This document shows, in pieces, positions 1 to 11,815 of a stretch of DNA of 64,000 bases. A program made the translations under genes and the position numbers. Numbering within the stretch: the stretch's first letter is position 1; each line of letters opens with the position of its first letter. The notes under the pieces were generated by a model. That model saw nothing but the letters and a program-made list of their open reading frames with translations, ran no database searches and was not told where the DNA came from. Source of the DNA: Holtermannia corniformis (lineage: Eukaryota; Basidiomycota; Tremellomycetes; Holtermanniales); assembly GCA_001599935.1 (NCBI GenBank), contig BCIJ01000001.1, positions 188,277-252,276 of the forward strand, given 5' to 3'.

Positions 1-3000
1 TCAGGGCGTAGCTGACAGTAACAGTGGACGGCCAAGGTCGCTTCTCTGAACGCAGAGAAAGCCGCAGCCAAGAAGGATCTGGAGCAGGTCCAAACGGAGC
101 GCTCTCGGATTCAGTCAGTCATGCTACGTCACGCAGAATATCCTGCTGATGGCCTACTTTAGCCAGCAAGAGACCGAAGTCAATGAGAAATTGCAAGGCG
201 TTCTCAACATGATCTTGCAAGCTGGTGTCGATAAGCGTGAATCGGATCGCGAGGTCAAGCTCAAAGAGACGCTAGCGAATCTCAAGCGTGTCTATCCCGG
301 TATGTCCTCCTGGTCTTCACCTATAGGAGCGCTGCTCAAAACCTCTAGGCGTCCATGGCCGAGTCGTAGACCTCTGCAAGCCAACGGCACACAAGTATGA
401 GTTGGCGGTCACGACGGTTCTCGGCCGCAACTTGGACGCTGTCGTTGTCGACCACGAAAAGACGGCCATCGAGTGCATCGAAGTACGTTCAAGCGCGAGG
501 TGCGAGATGAAACAGACTGACGTCCGATAGTTCATGCGCCATCAACGAGCTGGTCAGGCGACTTTCATCCCGCTCGACACTATCAAGGTCAAGCCCGTGC
601 AAGAAAAGTACCGCAACTATGCAAAGGGCGCACGCCTTGCCATCGACGTGATTCAGTGCGATACGACAGTGACACGCGCGATTCAGTATGCGTGCGGGAG
701 CTCATTGGTGTGCGACTCGATGGACGTTGCGCGCTATGTCTGCTACGAAAAGGGTCAGGAGGTCAAGGGTTAGTCTTTAGGTGACTAATGCGGTATCTAC
801 GACTGACGCTCTCGCAGCCGTCACGCTCGAGGGTACCGTCATCCACAAGTCGGGTCTCATCACGGGTGGTCAAGGATCGGGCTCAAGTCGGCAGTTTGGC
901 GAGACTGAAATGACCAGTCAGTACCGCACTCCGGGTTGTGTCTGTTCCTCACACCAGTCAGACTTGTATCGATCCAGGGACAAGTACGCGAACGAGCTCA
1001 AGGAGCTTGGCAAGAACAAGCCAAACTCCAAAGTCGACGAGCAGTACATGCACCTGCTCGCCCGTCTCGATGCCGAGCTGCAGATGGCTCGGGATGATCT
1101 TGTACGTTTTTGGATACGGAGCTACTGCGTGCCGCGCTGACTGATCATCAGGATGCGACACGGCTGAGGCTACAGAGCGACCAAAAGGAGCTCAAGCACG
1201 TCGAGGGCGAAATCAAGAAGATCACTCCGGATCTCGAAAAGGTTCGTCACTCCAGTTCGATGCCAGTCATTGGCTGACAAACATTCTAGCGATCGACGAA
1301 GATTGCCGAGCAGACTGATGAAAGCGACGAGCTCGCCAAGACCGTGTACGCGGCAGAGGACAAGGTGTTCTCGGCATTCTGCAAGCGGATCAAGGTCGCC
1401 GATATCCGCGAATACGAGGATGTCCAGCTCCGCGCGGCCGAGGAGGAAAGTGAGGCGCGGGTGAAGTTTGATACGCAGATTGCGCGCTTGACCCATCAGT
1501 GAGTGAATGTTGTGGTGTGGATTCTTCCCGCTGATGCTTGAGAAAGATCTACCTTTGAAGCCGAGCAGCTCAAGGGCACGCGCGACCGTGTCGAAAGCCT
1601 GGACAAGACGATCAGGACCGAGAAGGAGAGCTTTGCGCAACTCAAAGCAGACAAGAGCGCGCTGGAGGAGGAACTGCAGCTCATGGAAGACGATATCAAG
1701 GAGCTCGAAGGCAAGCTTGACGAGGTTAACGAGACGTACCGTGAGGCTAGCAAGGCGCTCGACGAGGCCAAGGCGGCAGCGGCCAAGGCGCAGCAGGCTC
1801 TTGACAAGGTCCTGCGGGAAATCGCTTCATGGGTAGGTTTGCTTACAAGTCGTTGCGCGATGCTGACTTGGCCCAGAATGACGAGATCGAAAAATTGAAC
1901 GCTGAGCGACATGGGCTGTATCGCCGCTGCAAGCTGGAGGACATTGATCTGCCTCTTCTCCGCGGCTCGCTTGCCAAAGTGCCGCTTGAGGAGGTGCGTG
2001 CTGCGATCGTGGTCGAGGCCGTGTATGCTGACCGCGGCGTAGGAACTCCACGGCGCACCTATGGACGTGGACGACGATGGCACCCAACGGCCGCTTGCTG
2101 CGCAGGACTTTGGCATTGAAGTCGACTTTGACGGCCTGGAGGATGAGGAGCGCGAGGTGCGTGATCCAACCGTGTGAAGACGTGATTGATGCGCTGCAGG
2201 ATGGCGGCCCCGAGATGGCAGCAGACTTTGACAAGCGCCTCACCAAGCTGACGACCGAGATTGACGCCATGGCGCCAAACATGAAGGCGCTCGACAAGTG
2301 CGTAGAGTCTGCAGTGAATGCGCAAGCTGACGATTTGCAGGTTCGACGACGTGCAGCACAAACTCGCCGAGACGGAGAAGGAGGCCAAGCAGGCTCGAGA
2401 GGAGAGCACAAAGGCGCGAGACGAGTTCAACGAGCTCAAGAAGAGACGGTCAGTGTGGAACCTTGTGTCGAGGTAGGAGCTGACACCCGATAGATGCGAT
2501 CTGTTCAACAAGGCGTTCAGTCACATGTCGGGCTGTATCGACAAGGTGTACAAGGACCTCACCAAGGGCAAGGCGTTCCCGATGGGCGGTGTGGCGTACC
2601 TCAGTCTTGAAGATGACGACGTGCGTATGGTCACAAGAGCTAAGGCTGTGCTGACAGATGCGACAGGAACCATACCTCAGTGGCGTCAAGTACAACACGA
2701 TGCCGCCTGGCAAGCGCTTTGTCGAGATTGACCAGCTGTCGGGAGGAGAAAAGACGATGGCGGCGCTGGCTTTGCTGTTCGCGATCCACAGGTGCGTAGC
2801 ACGGTCAACTATCATCTCAGCGACTGATGCGTCTCGCAGCTACCAGCCCTCTCCGTTCTTCGTGCTAGACGAGGTCGATGCCGCGCTCGACAACACCAAC
2901 GTGGCCAAGCTTGCAAACTATATCCGCGAGCAGGCGAGCGCTTCGTTCCAGTTTTTGATCATCTCGCTCAAGGCGTCGTTGTGAGTGACCGTACAAGTCA

Positions 3001-3173
3001 GATTTGCCGCGTGCTCATCGTTCTCAGGTATGAGCGTTCAGACAGCCTGGTGGGCGTGTATAGGGAGCAAGAGGCGAATAGCTCCAAGACGTTGACGTTG
3101 GATCTGCAGCAGGTACGGTGGTTTGCATCACAGATATGGGGTGAAGCTGACATGCGGGCAGTATGAAGAGTGA
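1..3173 (+). CDS. SMC1: SMC1 cohesin ATPase subunit, 3' portion (5' end outside window)
   Basis: Structural maintenance of chromosomes protein 1, the SMC1 half of the cohesin ring that holds sister chromatids together in the nucleus. The window opens inside the gene, apparently at an intron acceptor (position 24), in the coiled coil before the hinge. The hinge runs from about 310 to 900 ([14 protein letters not shown], then [10 protein letters not shown]), followed by the returning coiled coil (970-2500) and the C-terminal ATPase lobe. That lobe carries the ABC signature [18 protein letters not shown] (near 2740-2790) and the Walker B/D-loop [15 protein letters not shown] (near 2855-2900). 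[19 protein letters not shown] and LITGG are typical of SMC1 rather than SMC2-4. At least ten short introns interrupt it; the last exon codes only YEE before TGA at 3171-3173. The upstream head (Walker A) cannot be seen. Confidence 0.95.
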
Positions 3174-3340
3174 AGGCGATGGTCGCCGTGTTGTATATAG
3201 CTCTGCACTTGGGTCTTATGGATCAGCATCCAGCCGATAAACCCGGATCGTTTGCCACCGAGAGTGTGAATGACCTCCTGACACGCCCGAGTGCTAGCTG
3301 TACTTATGAGTTGATGGCTGCATGAACGTCAACATACACG

Positions 3341-5005
3341 ATGGCATTCAGTACTCGACGAGTCGTGAGCAGAGGTGCTGAGCTTGTATGCGCTCGTCAA
3401 GCCAAGCGTGCGGCGTCAACGGCGGCGTCGACAGCTGAATGGTCCGGATGGCTCAAGGATGCAAGTTCGCACCTTGATGGCAGATCCGGGGTTGCTTTAC
3501 TCCTAGCCGGTCTGGTCAGTAAGCTCTTCGTTCCGCTCTTGAGGCAGACAGCAGGACTGAGGATCCATAGGGCACGTATCCGCACGTCCCGAAGAACCCA
3601 TCCCGAGCATCACTTGATATCTGGGCTCAGGCGTCGGAAGCCCTGCTCCAGCCGGATCAGAGGATTGGGTACAAGACGGATGGGATGCAAGGCCAGGAAT
3701 GGCGCGAGGGGCTTAGAGGTTGGGTCGCGGGACGGACTTTGGTGCGTTGACGACCGCTCGGCCGGGTGCTGGTGCTGAGCAGGTTGTAGGAAGAGCTGAT
3801 GCAGCGACCGGATGTGACGGCGGCTTTCATCTTGACGTCTACACTGGCGGTTCTGGCGTCTGCTCAGGTCGGTTGGACTACTAGCTTGGGGTGGAGCGGG
3901 CGAGCTGATGATGGCTTGGGTGCATAGGAGAACACTGGGACGCCTGGACTGCTACCTGACGGAACGAGACTGGTGCTAGGTCACGGCTTCATTGGGACCC
4001 TATCGGCCCTCGTCGCCTCTGGCCAGGTCTCTCTCGAACATGGTGTCCGACTCAGTGTACGTGTACGCAACCGTGTCGATGCTGGCTGAGCTATCCCCGT
4101 AGCGGATCTATGCCCAGCTCCCTCCCAGTCCTCAAGGCAAACGTCCCGACTCGCACCTCACGACCGTCTTGACGGCTCGGACACACGCATCGCACTCGTT
4201 GTCGAACCCAATTGTGCGGACCGACGAGGGCTTTACGCAGTCGGGCGAACTGACGGCCATGGGCCGCGTCCTGCGCGAGATCAAGCGTTACCAGAGAGAG
4301 GAGCTGGAGCAGACGGATGGAGGGGAATGGACGGGGGTTGCGATGCTCAACTCGGACAAGATCTGCGTCGTCTCGGTGCGTTGTGGTACACAGTGACGAT
4401 GCGGACTGAAGCTGGATCAGGGCACGCACGATGCGACATTGGGACTGATTGAAGACTTGCGCGACAAGGCGCTTGCGATGCCTGTGATGGATGTGCTGAT
4501 GCCGTGCGTGCTGCGGGAGAGATGATGGATGACTGACAGTGTCTTAGATGTTCTTATCATACCCCGCTCATGGCGCATGCTGTGCCGATCCTGTCTGAAT
4601 CGCTGCAACGTATCGACTTTGCTGACCGACCGCGAGACGCACAAGTGACGGTGATTGACCCTGTCACGACGATGCCGGTGCGCCGCTCGAGTCCCGCCGG
4701 TACAAGCCTGACCATCCCAGCTTGTCGAGCCTCGCAAAGCGCTCCTAGACCATCTGACCCATCACCTGCGCTGGGGCAAAGTCACGCGCAAGCTGTGGTC
4801 ACCCGGGCTAGGGTACCCCGACTGCCTACCAACCGGCTGCCGCGGCGTCCAGACGGTCTTGACGATCGGCAAGGGCGCAAAGGGGCTCGGTGTCATGCTT
4901 GAGCGCGAGATGGAGGTGCAGGCGCGTGCGGATGGGAGGACGGAGAGCGTTGTGGAAGTGGGTGAGCTGGGAGCGAGTGGGAGGGTGAAGCGTAGAGGTC
5001 GATAG
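3341..5005 (+). CDS. MCT1: Malonyl-CoA:ACP transacylase (Mct1/FabD) homologue lacking the catalytic serine
   Basis: Homologue of the mitochondrial malonyl-CoA:acyl carrier protein transacylase, which loads malonate onto ACP in type II fatty acid synthesis feeding lipoic acid formation. Assembled over about eight exons it starts MAFSTRRVVSRGAELV, an Arg/Ala/Ser-rich start compatible with a mitochondrial presequence. It contains the family landmarks RLVLGHGFIGTLSALVASG, CVVSGTHDATLGL, SYHTPLMAHAV and the C-terminal TVLTIGKGAKGLG. The odd point is the nucleophile elbow. The family has GHSxG, whereas here codons 3979-3996 read GHGFIG with no serine. The N-terminal PGQGSQ oxyanion loop is also degenerate (LLAGLGTYPHVP, across an intron at about 3510-3570). 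The second-half histidine (SYHTP) is kept. It could be a catalytically altered or inactive paralogue, or a lineage-specific version. Start ATG 3341, stop TAG 5003-5005. Family assignment is good; activity is doubtful. Confidence 0.75.
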
Positions 5006-5304
5006 TGGGCGAGGAAGAGCACCGCCACGGGTGAGTGCCACGGTGGGATGCGATGCTTTGTTCGGCCATGCACTTTCAACACCATCGACAGCAGCAGCAT
5101 TGAGCAGCTCAGTAGCAGTGAACAAGCACGATATCAAGTGGGGGACAGACAGCAGGCGGTAGGAAAGAGTCGACGTCGCGGCGCAGGAGGATCAACCGAG
5201 CACAGCATCCTCTGCACAGACGCTGCATGGCCCCTACGGACTGTACACCTTTGCCTATGCCCATGTCTTGATCCTCGTCGAGTACCAGCATCAACACGCT
5301 CACG
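5006..5304 (+). promoter_or_regulatory. Intergenic leader/promoter region of the Rho GEF gene
   Basis: About 300 bases between the MCT1-like stop and the ROM2-like start. It must hold the 3' end of the former and the promoter and leader of the latter. An ATG at 5048 opens a frame that overlaps the Rho GEF start out of frame. It has no protein-like features, and I do not know whether it lies within the transcript. No RNA gene or clear repeat is visible. Confidence 0.4.
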
Positions 5305-8300
5305 ATGCATCACCAGCATAGCTCGGATCGCAGCAAGCGCCAGGGTGTGCTGCTCCCCGCATCCCCCGTCACGACCACCATCAACGGCAACGGCGCTCAA
5401 GGCTATGGCGACTACGAGGTCAGCTCGAACGGGGGGTATCACCCATCGCAGCTGGCTGGAGGGTACGGCAGTCAGTATGCTGCTGCCGCTACATCAAGCC
5501 ATGGATCAACAGCGTCGCAAGATAACCAACCGCCGGCATATGGCTACTCTGCTTCCTACTCGAGCCAGAGTGCAACCTCTCCCTCGTCCCAGTCACATCG
5601 CCGCTCAGAGTCTTGGGACTTTCAGCCTGGTCAACAGCAAGCCGGCTCGTCGCCTACTAGACGGCCACTGCCCAGTCCCGCTGCCACCTCGATCAACGGT
5701 CGTCAGCGCACTCTACCGCCTGCACCATCCCCTGGCAGTCCAAACCAGTCCTCTCAACCTCCCGCCCGTGCTTCGAGACCTCTACCTGGCGTACCAAGGC
5801 TACCGCAGACCACCCCATCGACGAGCAGACCCGCACTGCCCGCAACGCCAGCCGAGCGCGAACGCGTCATCTCCTCTTCCAGTACCGTGAGCGCTATGGC
5901 CCGGAACGCGACGGCCAACGCTCGAGTCGTATCAGCTGCTTCTCACTATGATCGTCCTCCACCGCCTCCGCCTCGCCCTCTCCCGAATCCGGCAGTCAGC
6001 TACTACAACCCTCCGCCAGCAGCCAGCCCCGCCAAACCCGACTCGCCGCCGATCCACCGCTCACCGTCGCCTTATGAGCCCGAGACCAACTCGGGCATGA
6101 CACGATCGAGTACAGCCTCGTCGTCGTCCTACTTTCCCTCGACGGCGCACTCGACTTCCATCACGAGCGGCTCGTTGTCGATGAGCGCCATGCCAAAGCA
6201 AGACTCGCCAAGCACATTGTTGAATTTGTACGGGATACAATCCAACGTCACCCTACCCACTATCAATGCGCCTGCACGCTCCGAGTCACCCGGTCTGCAC
6301 GGCCCGCCCTCACCTCACCTAGCAAAGGACCTACCGCCCACGCCCGGACTGCCACCCATGCGCACGCTCGATCACGCACGGTCTTTCTGTGATGCACCGA
6401 CGGCCGTCGCGTTCCCAAGCCCCCACCCTGCGACCCCACCGCACGACATGCACAGCAATCATCTAGAGCCCGACGACGCGAGTGGGATCGGGTCGTTCAT
6501 GACGCGCGACTCGTCGATCCGCAGTAATGTCTCCGAGCACCCATCGCTGCCGCAGCAGCCTATCGCGTCGGGATCCTCTGCACCGCTAGTTCACCGAGCG
6601 GTATCGCACCACCGGCAGTCGTCTGCCGACCCAGCGCCACAATCACCCACTTGGAGCCCGCAGGCGGGTTCGAGTAACCCGCCGTCACGGTTCTATCGGA
6701 CCAAGCTGTTGTTGCACCAGACGGGCGTTGGCGATGGCTATTATGCAGACGACGGTACCGAGCTATACGACGACGACGAGCTCGGAGAGTCGGAAGAAGA
6801 GGCCAACGAAATGAACTTTTTCAACCCGGCTCTACTGAGCCACGTTAGTGTCCAGCTCAAAGACAAGGTCACTCGAGGTCGGCACATCAAGGGCGGTGTA
6901 CCCTGGGTCGGCAGTTTCACCGGTCGAGATCTAGTCGTATGTCGCTGTCATCCTCATGCTCTCAAACTGACCCCTCGACAGACTAGCATCCAATCCTTCC
7001 TCCCACCCTACACGCGTACTTCAGCCTCTGATCGTCGCTTTGCGTTTTGCATCGCGCTATCACTCCAGAACCAGCTCTGGTTCGTCGAAGTCGATTGGGA
7101 CATCAAACCGATGCAGGATAGTCCAGAGGACGTCTTCAGGTTCATGAGTGAGATGGAGGGCCTGGGCGGTACCGGTGCAGACCCGTTGACGGGCATGCTA
7201 CCTTCGTGAGTTGTACGACGCGTCGGACCCAACGAAACTGAGGCAGTTTGCAATAGCGGCGTCCAGACCATGGCGACGAAATGCTACAGCCCGAGCTGTC
7301 AGGCTGACAGGCGCTGCTATTCGCCTCGGTGTCCGTACAAGACTGGTCCGGTACGTTGGCGAGGCATACCGCGACAAGTTCTGATCAGGCCTAGGACGCG
7401 TTTTTGAAGCCGCTCGCGAGGTCGCAGAGCCTGGCGGAGCCGTCCCGACCGATGAGCCAGGTTGTGAGTTCACCCGGCAGGAGTAGCCTCTTTGGACTGA
7501 TCGTCGCTGCAGCAGCCCAAGGGTGCATGGGAGCAGACGATCGACTCGTCGGTATTGGCCACGTTGCCGGAGCAGGTCATCAAACGGCAAAAGTCTGTGT
7601 CATGATTCGGGCGTATCGCCTGCTGACGCGTGATAGGATCATCCACCAAGCTATCGCTGCTGAGCAGCAATACGAAGACGATCTGTCAGCGATTGAACAG
7701 GTCGGTGTTGCTGTAGAGTGTCGCCGCGAGACTTATGCTCTCAGTTGTTCATCAACCCACTGAGAGCCTCGGATCCGCCAATCATCTCACCTCCAAAACG
7801 CCTCGAGGAAGTCCTGTCGCACCTCTTCAGCAACGCTCTCGAGCTGCGCGAGTCATGTCGCCGGCTTAGCGAGAATTTCGCAATCCGCCAGCGTGAACAA
7901 TACCCACTCATCCAGACGATCGGCGATCTCTTCCTTGAATCCGCCGCAGACTTTCGCAACATGTACCCGGACTATCTCGGCAACTTGCCACTAGCCGAAA
8001 AGGTGTTGAGCGAGGAGCTCGAGTCGAACCCAGAGTTCCGGCTGTTCGTCGAGGTATGCGACTGCCCACTGCGTCAGGTGTAACGCTGATCGTCTACAGG
8101 GAGTCGTGCGGCAAACAGATCGGCGACGCGATATCAAATACCTCATAGCGCGCCCATCGGCCCAGCTTCGACAATACCCCGCGTTCATCGAGGGCATCCT
8201 GGATGCATCGACGGCCGATGACCCTGATCGCGAGTTTCTGCTCGAGGCCATGCACGCCATCCGAAACTTGTCGACCATCTCGCAGCTCAAGATCTTCCAC

Positions 8301-11300
8301 GCCTCAAAGGGCCGTGGGCAGGCTGGCAAACTGCAATGGCATGATTTGGTGCCGGAGAACGAGAGGGCGCTCATTGACAAGAAGGAGCAGAAGCGGCAGA
8401 TGTGAGTGATACGGCTGAATGCGTGGACATAGGAGACTGACACGCACAGGCAAATCTGGGAGTTGATCCAGGGAGAGATGGAGTATGTCGCCGATCTCGA
8501 GGTTGTGGATCAGGTGTGTGCATTGGTAGCCGGCGACGCTTGCACTAACGCCGTTCAAGCTCTTCGTTGCGGGCCTGCGCGAGGCGGATATACCCATCAT
8601 TGAGCGCTCACGGCTTGAGATCTTCCTGGACGAGGCGTTCCACAACTACCGGAGTCTACTCGACGTCCATACACGGTTACTGGAAGCGCTGCAAGCTCGT
8701 CAGCTAGAGCAACATCCGCATATCGGCGCCGTGGCCGACTTGATCTTTGACGCCGCGCTGAATTGGCAAGAGGCGTACATGGAGTATGTGACGCACTACC
8801 CTATTGCTAAAGCCAAGATCGAGGAGGAAAAGCAGCGCAACTCGGCTTTTGCCAAATTCCTCGAGGTGAGCGATTCATTTATGCTGCGGAATAGATTGAC
8901 GCCGCGATGCAGACTTGTCAACGGAATCCCATGTCCAACAAGCACGACATCAATCACTTTACCTACCGCCCTGTGCCTCGCTTGTTACGCTACCGCTTGC
9001 TTTTGCCACCCATCTTGGAGACATTGAGGGCGACCGGTCCACCCAACCATGACGATATCGAGACGATCCCGCAAGTTATGGAGCTGATTGATCAGCTCGC
9101 AAAGGCAACCCAAAAGGGCGTCGCGGTCAACGAGGCAAAGGTCGAGCTCTGGCAGTTTGAGCACTCGCTCGATGGCGGCAAATATGGCAGCCGGGCGGTG
9201 CGTTCATCACATGCCTAAAGCTGGACTGAGGCTAGCAACAGGTTCGCGACATCGACCTGCTGAACCCCATGCGCGAGCTCATCCACAAGGGCAAGGTGTT
9301 CCGACAGCCAGAAGGCACGATTGGCAGTGGCAGCTGGTCCGAGTTGATGATCTTGCTGTTCGACAACTACTGTATGTGCATATCCAGTCATAGTAGCTGG
9401 CTCACCCGGAGTACAGTCGTACTCGCCAAGTCCATCAAAGCCAGCCGCGGGCAAGATCGCCTCTTAAAGTGGGTCATCAATCGAAGGGTGAGCAGCTTGT
9501 TCTATGTGACACCCGACCTGAGCGAGATCCACAGCCCATCCCGCTCGAGCTACTTAGCTTGCGTAACTTTTCGGATGCCGCTCAAACACGGTCCCTTGGT
9601 TTGCTAAAGACATTCCGAGGTGACCGACATGAGAACGATGCGGATCCGACAAAGAATGTACAAAGCGACTCACGGACAGTGTATCCCTTCACCTTTGACT
9701 TTATCGGCCAAGGTCAACAGGGTGGCCAGTATACGCTTTGGACCGACTCGGCAGCGGCCCGCACCGAGTGGCTGGAAAAGCTGCAGCACGCCAAGGTGCT
9801 CCGCGCAGAGGTCAATGATGCAAGCAAGGTGAGGGTGGTATATCGTGCATGCTTCTGCTGACTATCGCACAGGTATTCGAAATGACACCGATCAGTCAGG
9901 AAACCTTCTTCATCAGCCCAAACTACACGGCGTATACCCCTCGCACCGATGAAGACAGCCCTTACACGGGCCGGGTCACCTGCAGTGTGCCGTTTGGTAA
10001 GTACCTGCAAATCGATGGTCATTTGCTGATATGATCATCAGTCACGCCTGATCGTCGTTCGCTCGTGGCAGTTGGTTGTCATGAGGGTGTCTGGATCGGA
10101 CTGCGGCATGATCCCAAGTGTCAGTTCGGAGCGGGCACGGGCGCACTGCTCATCAACCTCAGCGCTGCGCAAAGTACTGCATGTCAAGGCTGTCACACAG
10201 TGTGCCGTTCTGGAAGAATTTGGGATATTCTTGGTCCTTGCAGACAAGGTGCGCATTGGTACTTGCAAGTCGACAGCGTGCTGAATCCTTCGTAGAGTCT
10301 GCTGGCGTACCATCTTGAGGCACTCGTGCCGACCAATGCCACTCCGCAGATGCGTTCTGGCCCTCAGAAGCTCAGCGGAGTGCGTGATATCCAGTTCTTC
10401 GCAGTCGGTCAGCTCGGCGGGCGGACACTCGTGATCTACATGAAGAAGAAAGGGGTGAGACCTTACGCGAGCGTGTCGAGAAGAGGCTGAACGGGTTAAG
10501 ATGGACAGCGTCTTTCGTGTACTTGAGCCAATCGTTGGCCGGGGCATGGAGGAAGTACGAAATCGACGGCCATTCGGCGGCCTGCTCGGTCAAAGCCGGA
10601 CAGAGTGGTTCCGTGTCTACAAAGACTTTTTCATCCCAACCGACGCCCTGCATGTGCACTTTTTGAAAGCCAAGCTGGCCATTGTTTGCGCAAAGGGCTT
10701 TGAGATCATGGACCTGACCGAGTGAGTTGTACCAATGGTCGTGTACGGCAGACTAACCCGGATCAGTTTGAAGGGCGGGTCAATCCCCATCTTGGCGCCC
10801 AACAGGGTCAAGGAGGAGCCTGCCATTGCTCTTATTGCTCGCCGTTGTGAGACTGCCAAGCCGCTTGGCATGTTCAGATCGACCGAGAGCGAGTTCCTGC
10901 TTTGCTACGACAGTGAGTGCGAGCCTTGAACTTTGAAGCGTTATTGACATCTGTAGCCTTTGGTATCTATGTCGATCGGTTTGTTATTATCGATGGCCGA
11001 GTGCTGCCACTGACCTTGCGCAGACACGGCGAGCCCAACCGGGATTGCCAGATCATCGAATGGGAAGGGCTACCTGACTTTGTCGCGTTCCACCCACCCT
11101 ATCTGCTGCTCATCTCGTCGCCGTTTATCGAGATCCGACACATTGACACGGCCAAGCTGCTGCAGATCTACACGGGCCGCGACATCCGCTGCACTTGGGA
11201 GTGAGTAGTCGATGTCCAGCCGGCTGGCACATTGCTGACGCATTCAACAGCGGTACGGGCAGTACCAATCTGTCCATCTTGGACACTCCTGGGCCAAAGT

Positions 11301-11694
11301 ATGTTCCGCTTCCACTGTGACGGAACGCTGACGCCACTGCAGCGGATATGGAGACGAGACGTCGTCTCAAGAAGCGCGGATTCACATCGTGCAGCGGCCA
11401 GACGACGTGGCGGGTGCGCGGCGCACAAAAGGGATCGGGCAGCATGTGTACGTTCTATCTATTTGCGCAGGGTGAAGCTGACATGCAGCAGGTTTGAGCT
11501 GACGCCGACGCTACTGCTCAACAACCCGCTGTTGAACCCGGTGCAGACGCAAGACTCGAATTATTTCCCGCCAGCGCCAGAAATGGATGCCGTGAGCCGG
11601 CCGAGTGCTACGCCTTGGATAGGGCGCTGACAGCCTATAGTATATGAGCGCGAGCTCGCGCGATCCGTACGGCGAGTACAATCAGTGGTCCTGA
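5305..11694 (+). CDS. ROM2: ROM2-type Rho1 guanine nucleotide exchange factor with tandem DH domains, PH and CNH
   Basis: Guanine nucleotide exchange factor expected to activate Rho1 at the cell cortex in cell wall integrity signalling. The protein is about 1,700 residues. A Ser/Pro-rich disordered N-terminal third (5305-6780, with polyproline runs) leads into a DEP-like module (about 6790-7200; GGVPWVGSFTGRDLV). A Cys motif follows (KCYSPSC...RCYSPRCPYK, about 7280-7345). Next come a first DH domain (about 7636-8320; IHQAIAAEQQYEDDLSAIEQ to YLIARPSAQLRQYPAFIEGI), a second DH domain (about 8450-9180; IWELIQGEMEYVADLEVVDQ to RPVPRLLRYRLLLPPILETL), a PH region (about 9450-9830) and a C-terminal citron homology (CNH) domain (about 10050-11510). 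Over 20 introns of about 45-60 nt interrupt it. Intron 6937-6981 is 45 nt, in frame and stop-free, and is called an intron because VTSIQSF then joins correctly. Stop TGA 11692-11694. Confidence 0.88.
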
Positions 11695-11815
11695 ATGACA
11701 TCAAGCCACATCTCTAGACGCTACATGCAAGCACTGCAATTGAGGATCGCATACATGCCACGTAAAAGTACAAGCGGGCGCAAAGGGGATTAAAAGCAAG
11801 CAAGCGTAGTCGGGA

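Noticed and set aside
5048..5890. 280-codon plus-strand frame overlapping the ROM2 start
   Set aside because: It overlaps ROM2 coding sequence in another frame and has Arg/Ser/Pro composition typical of a shadow. Only its ATG may matter, as a possible uORF.
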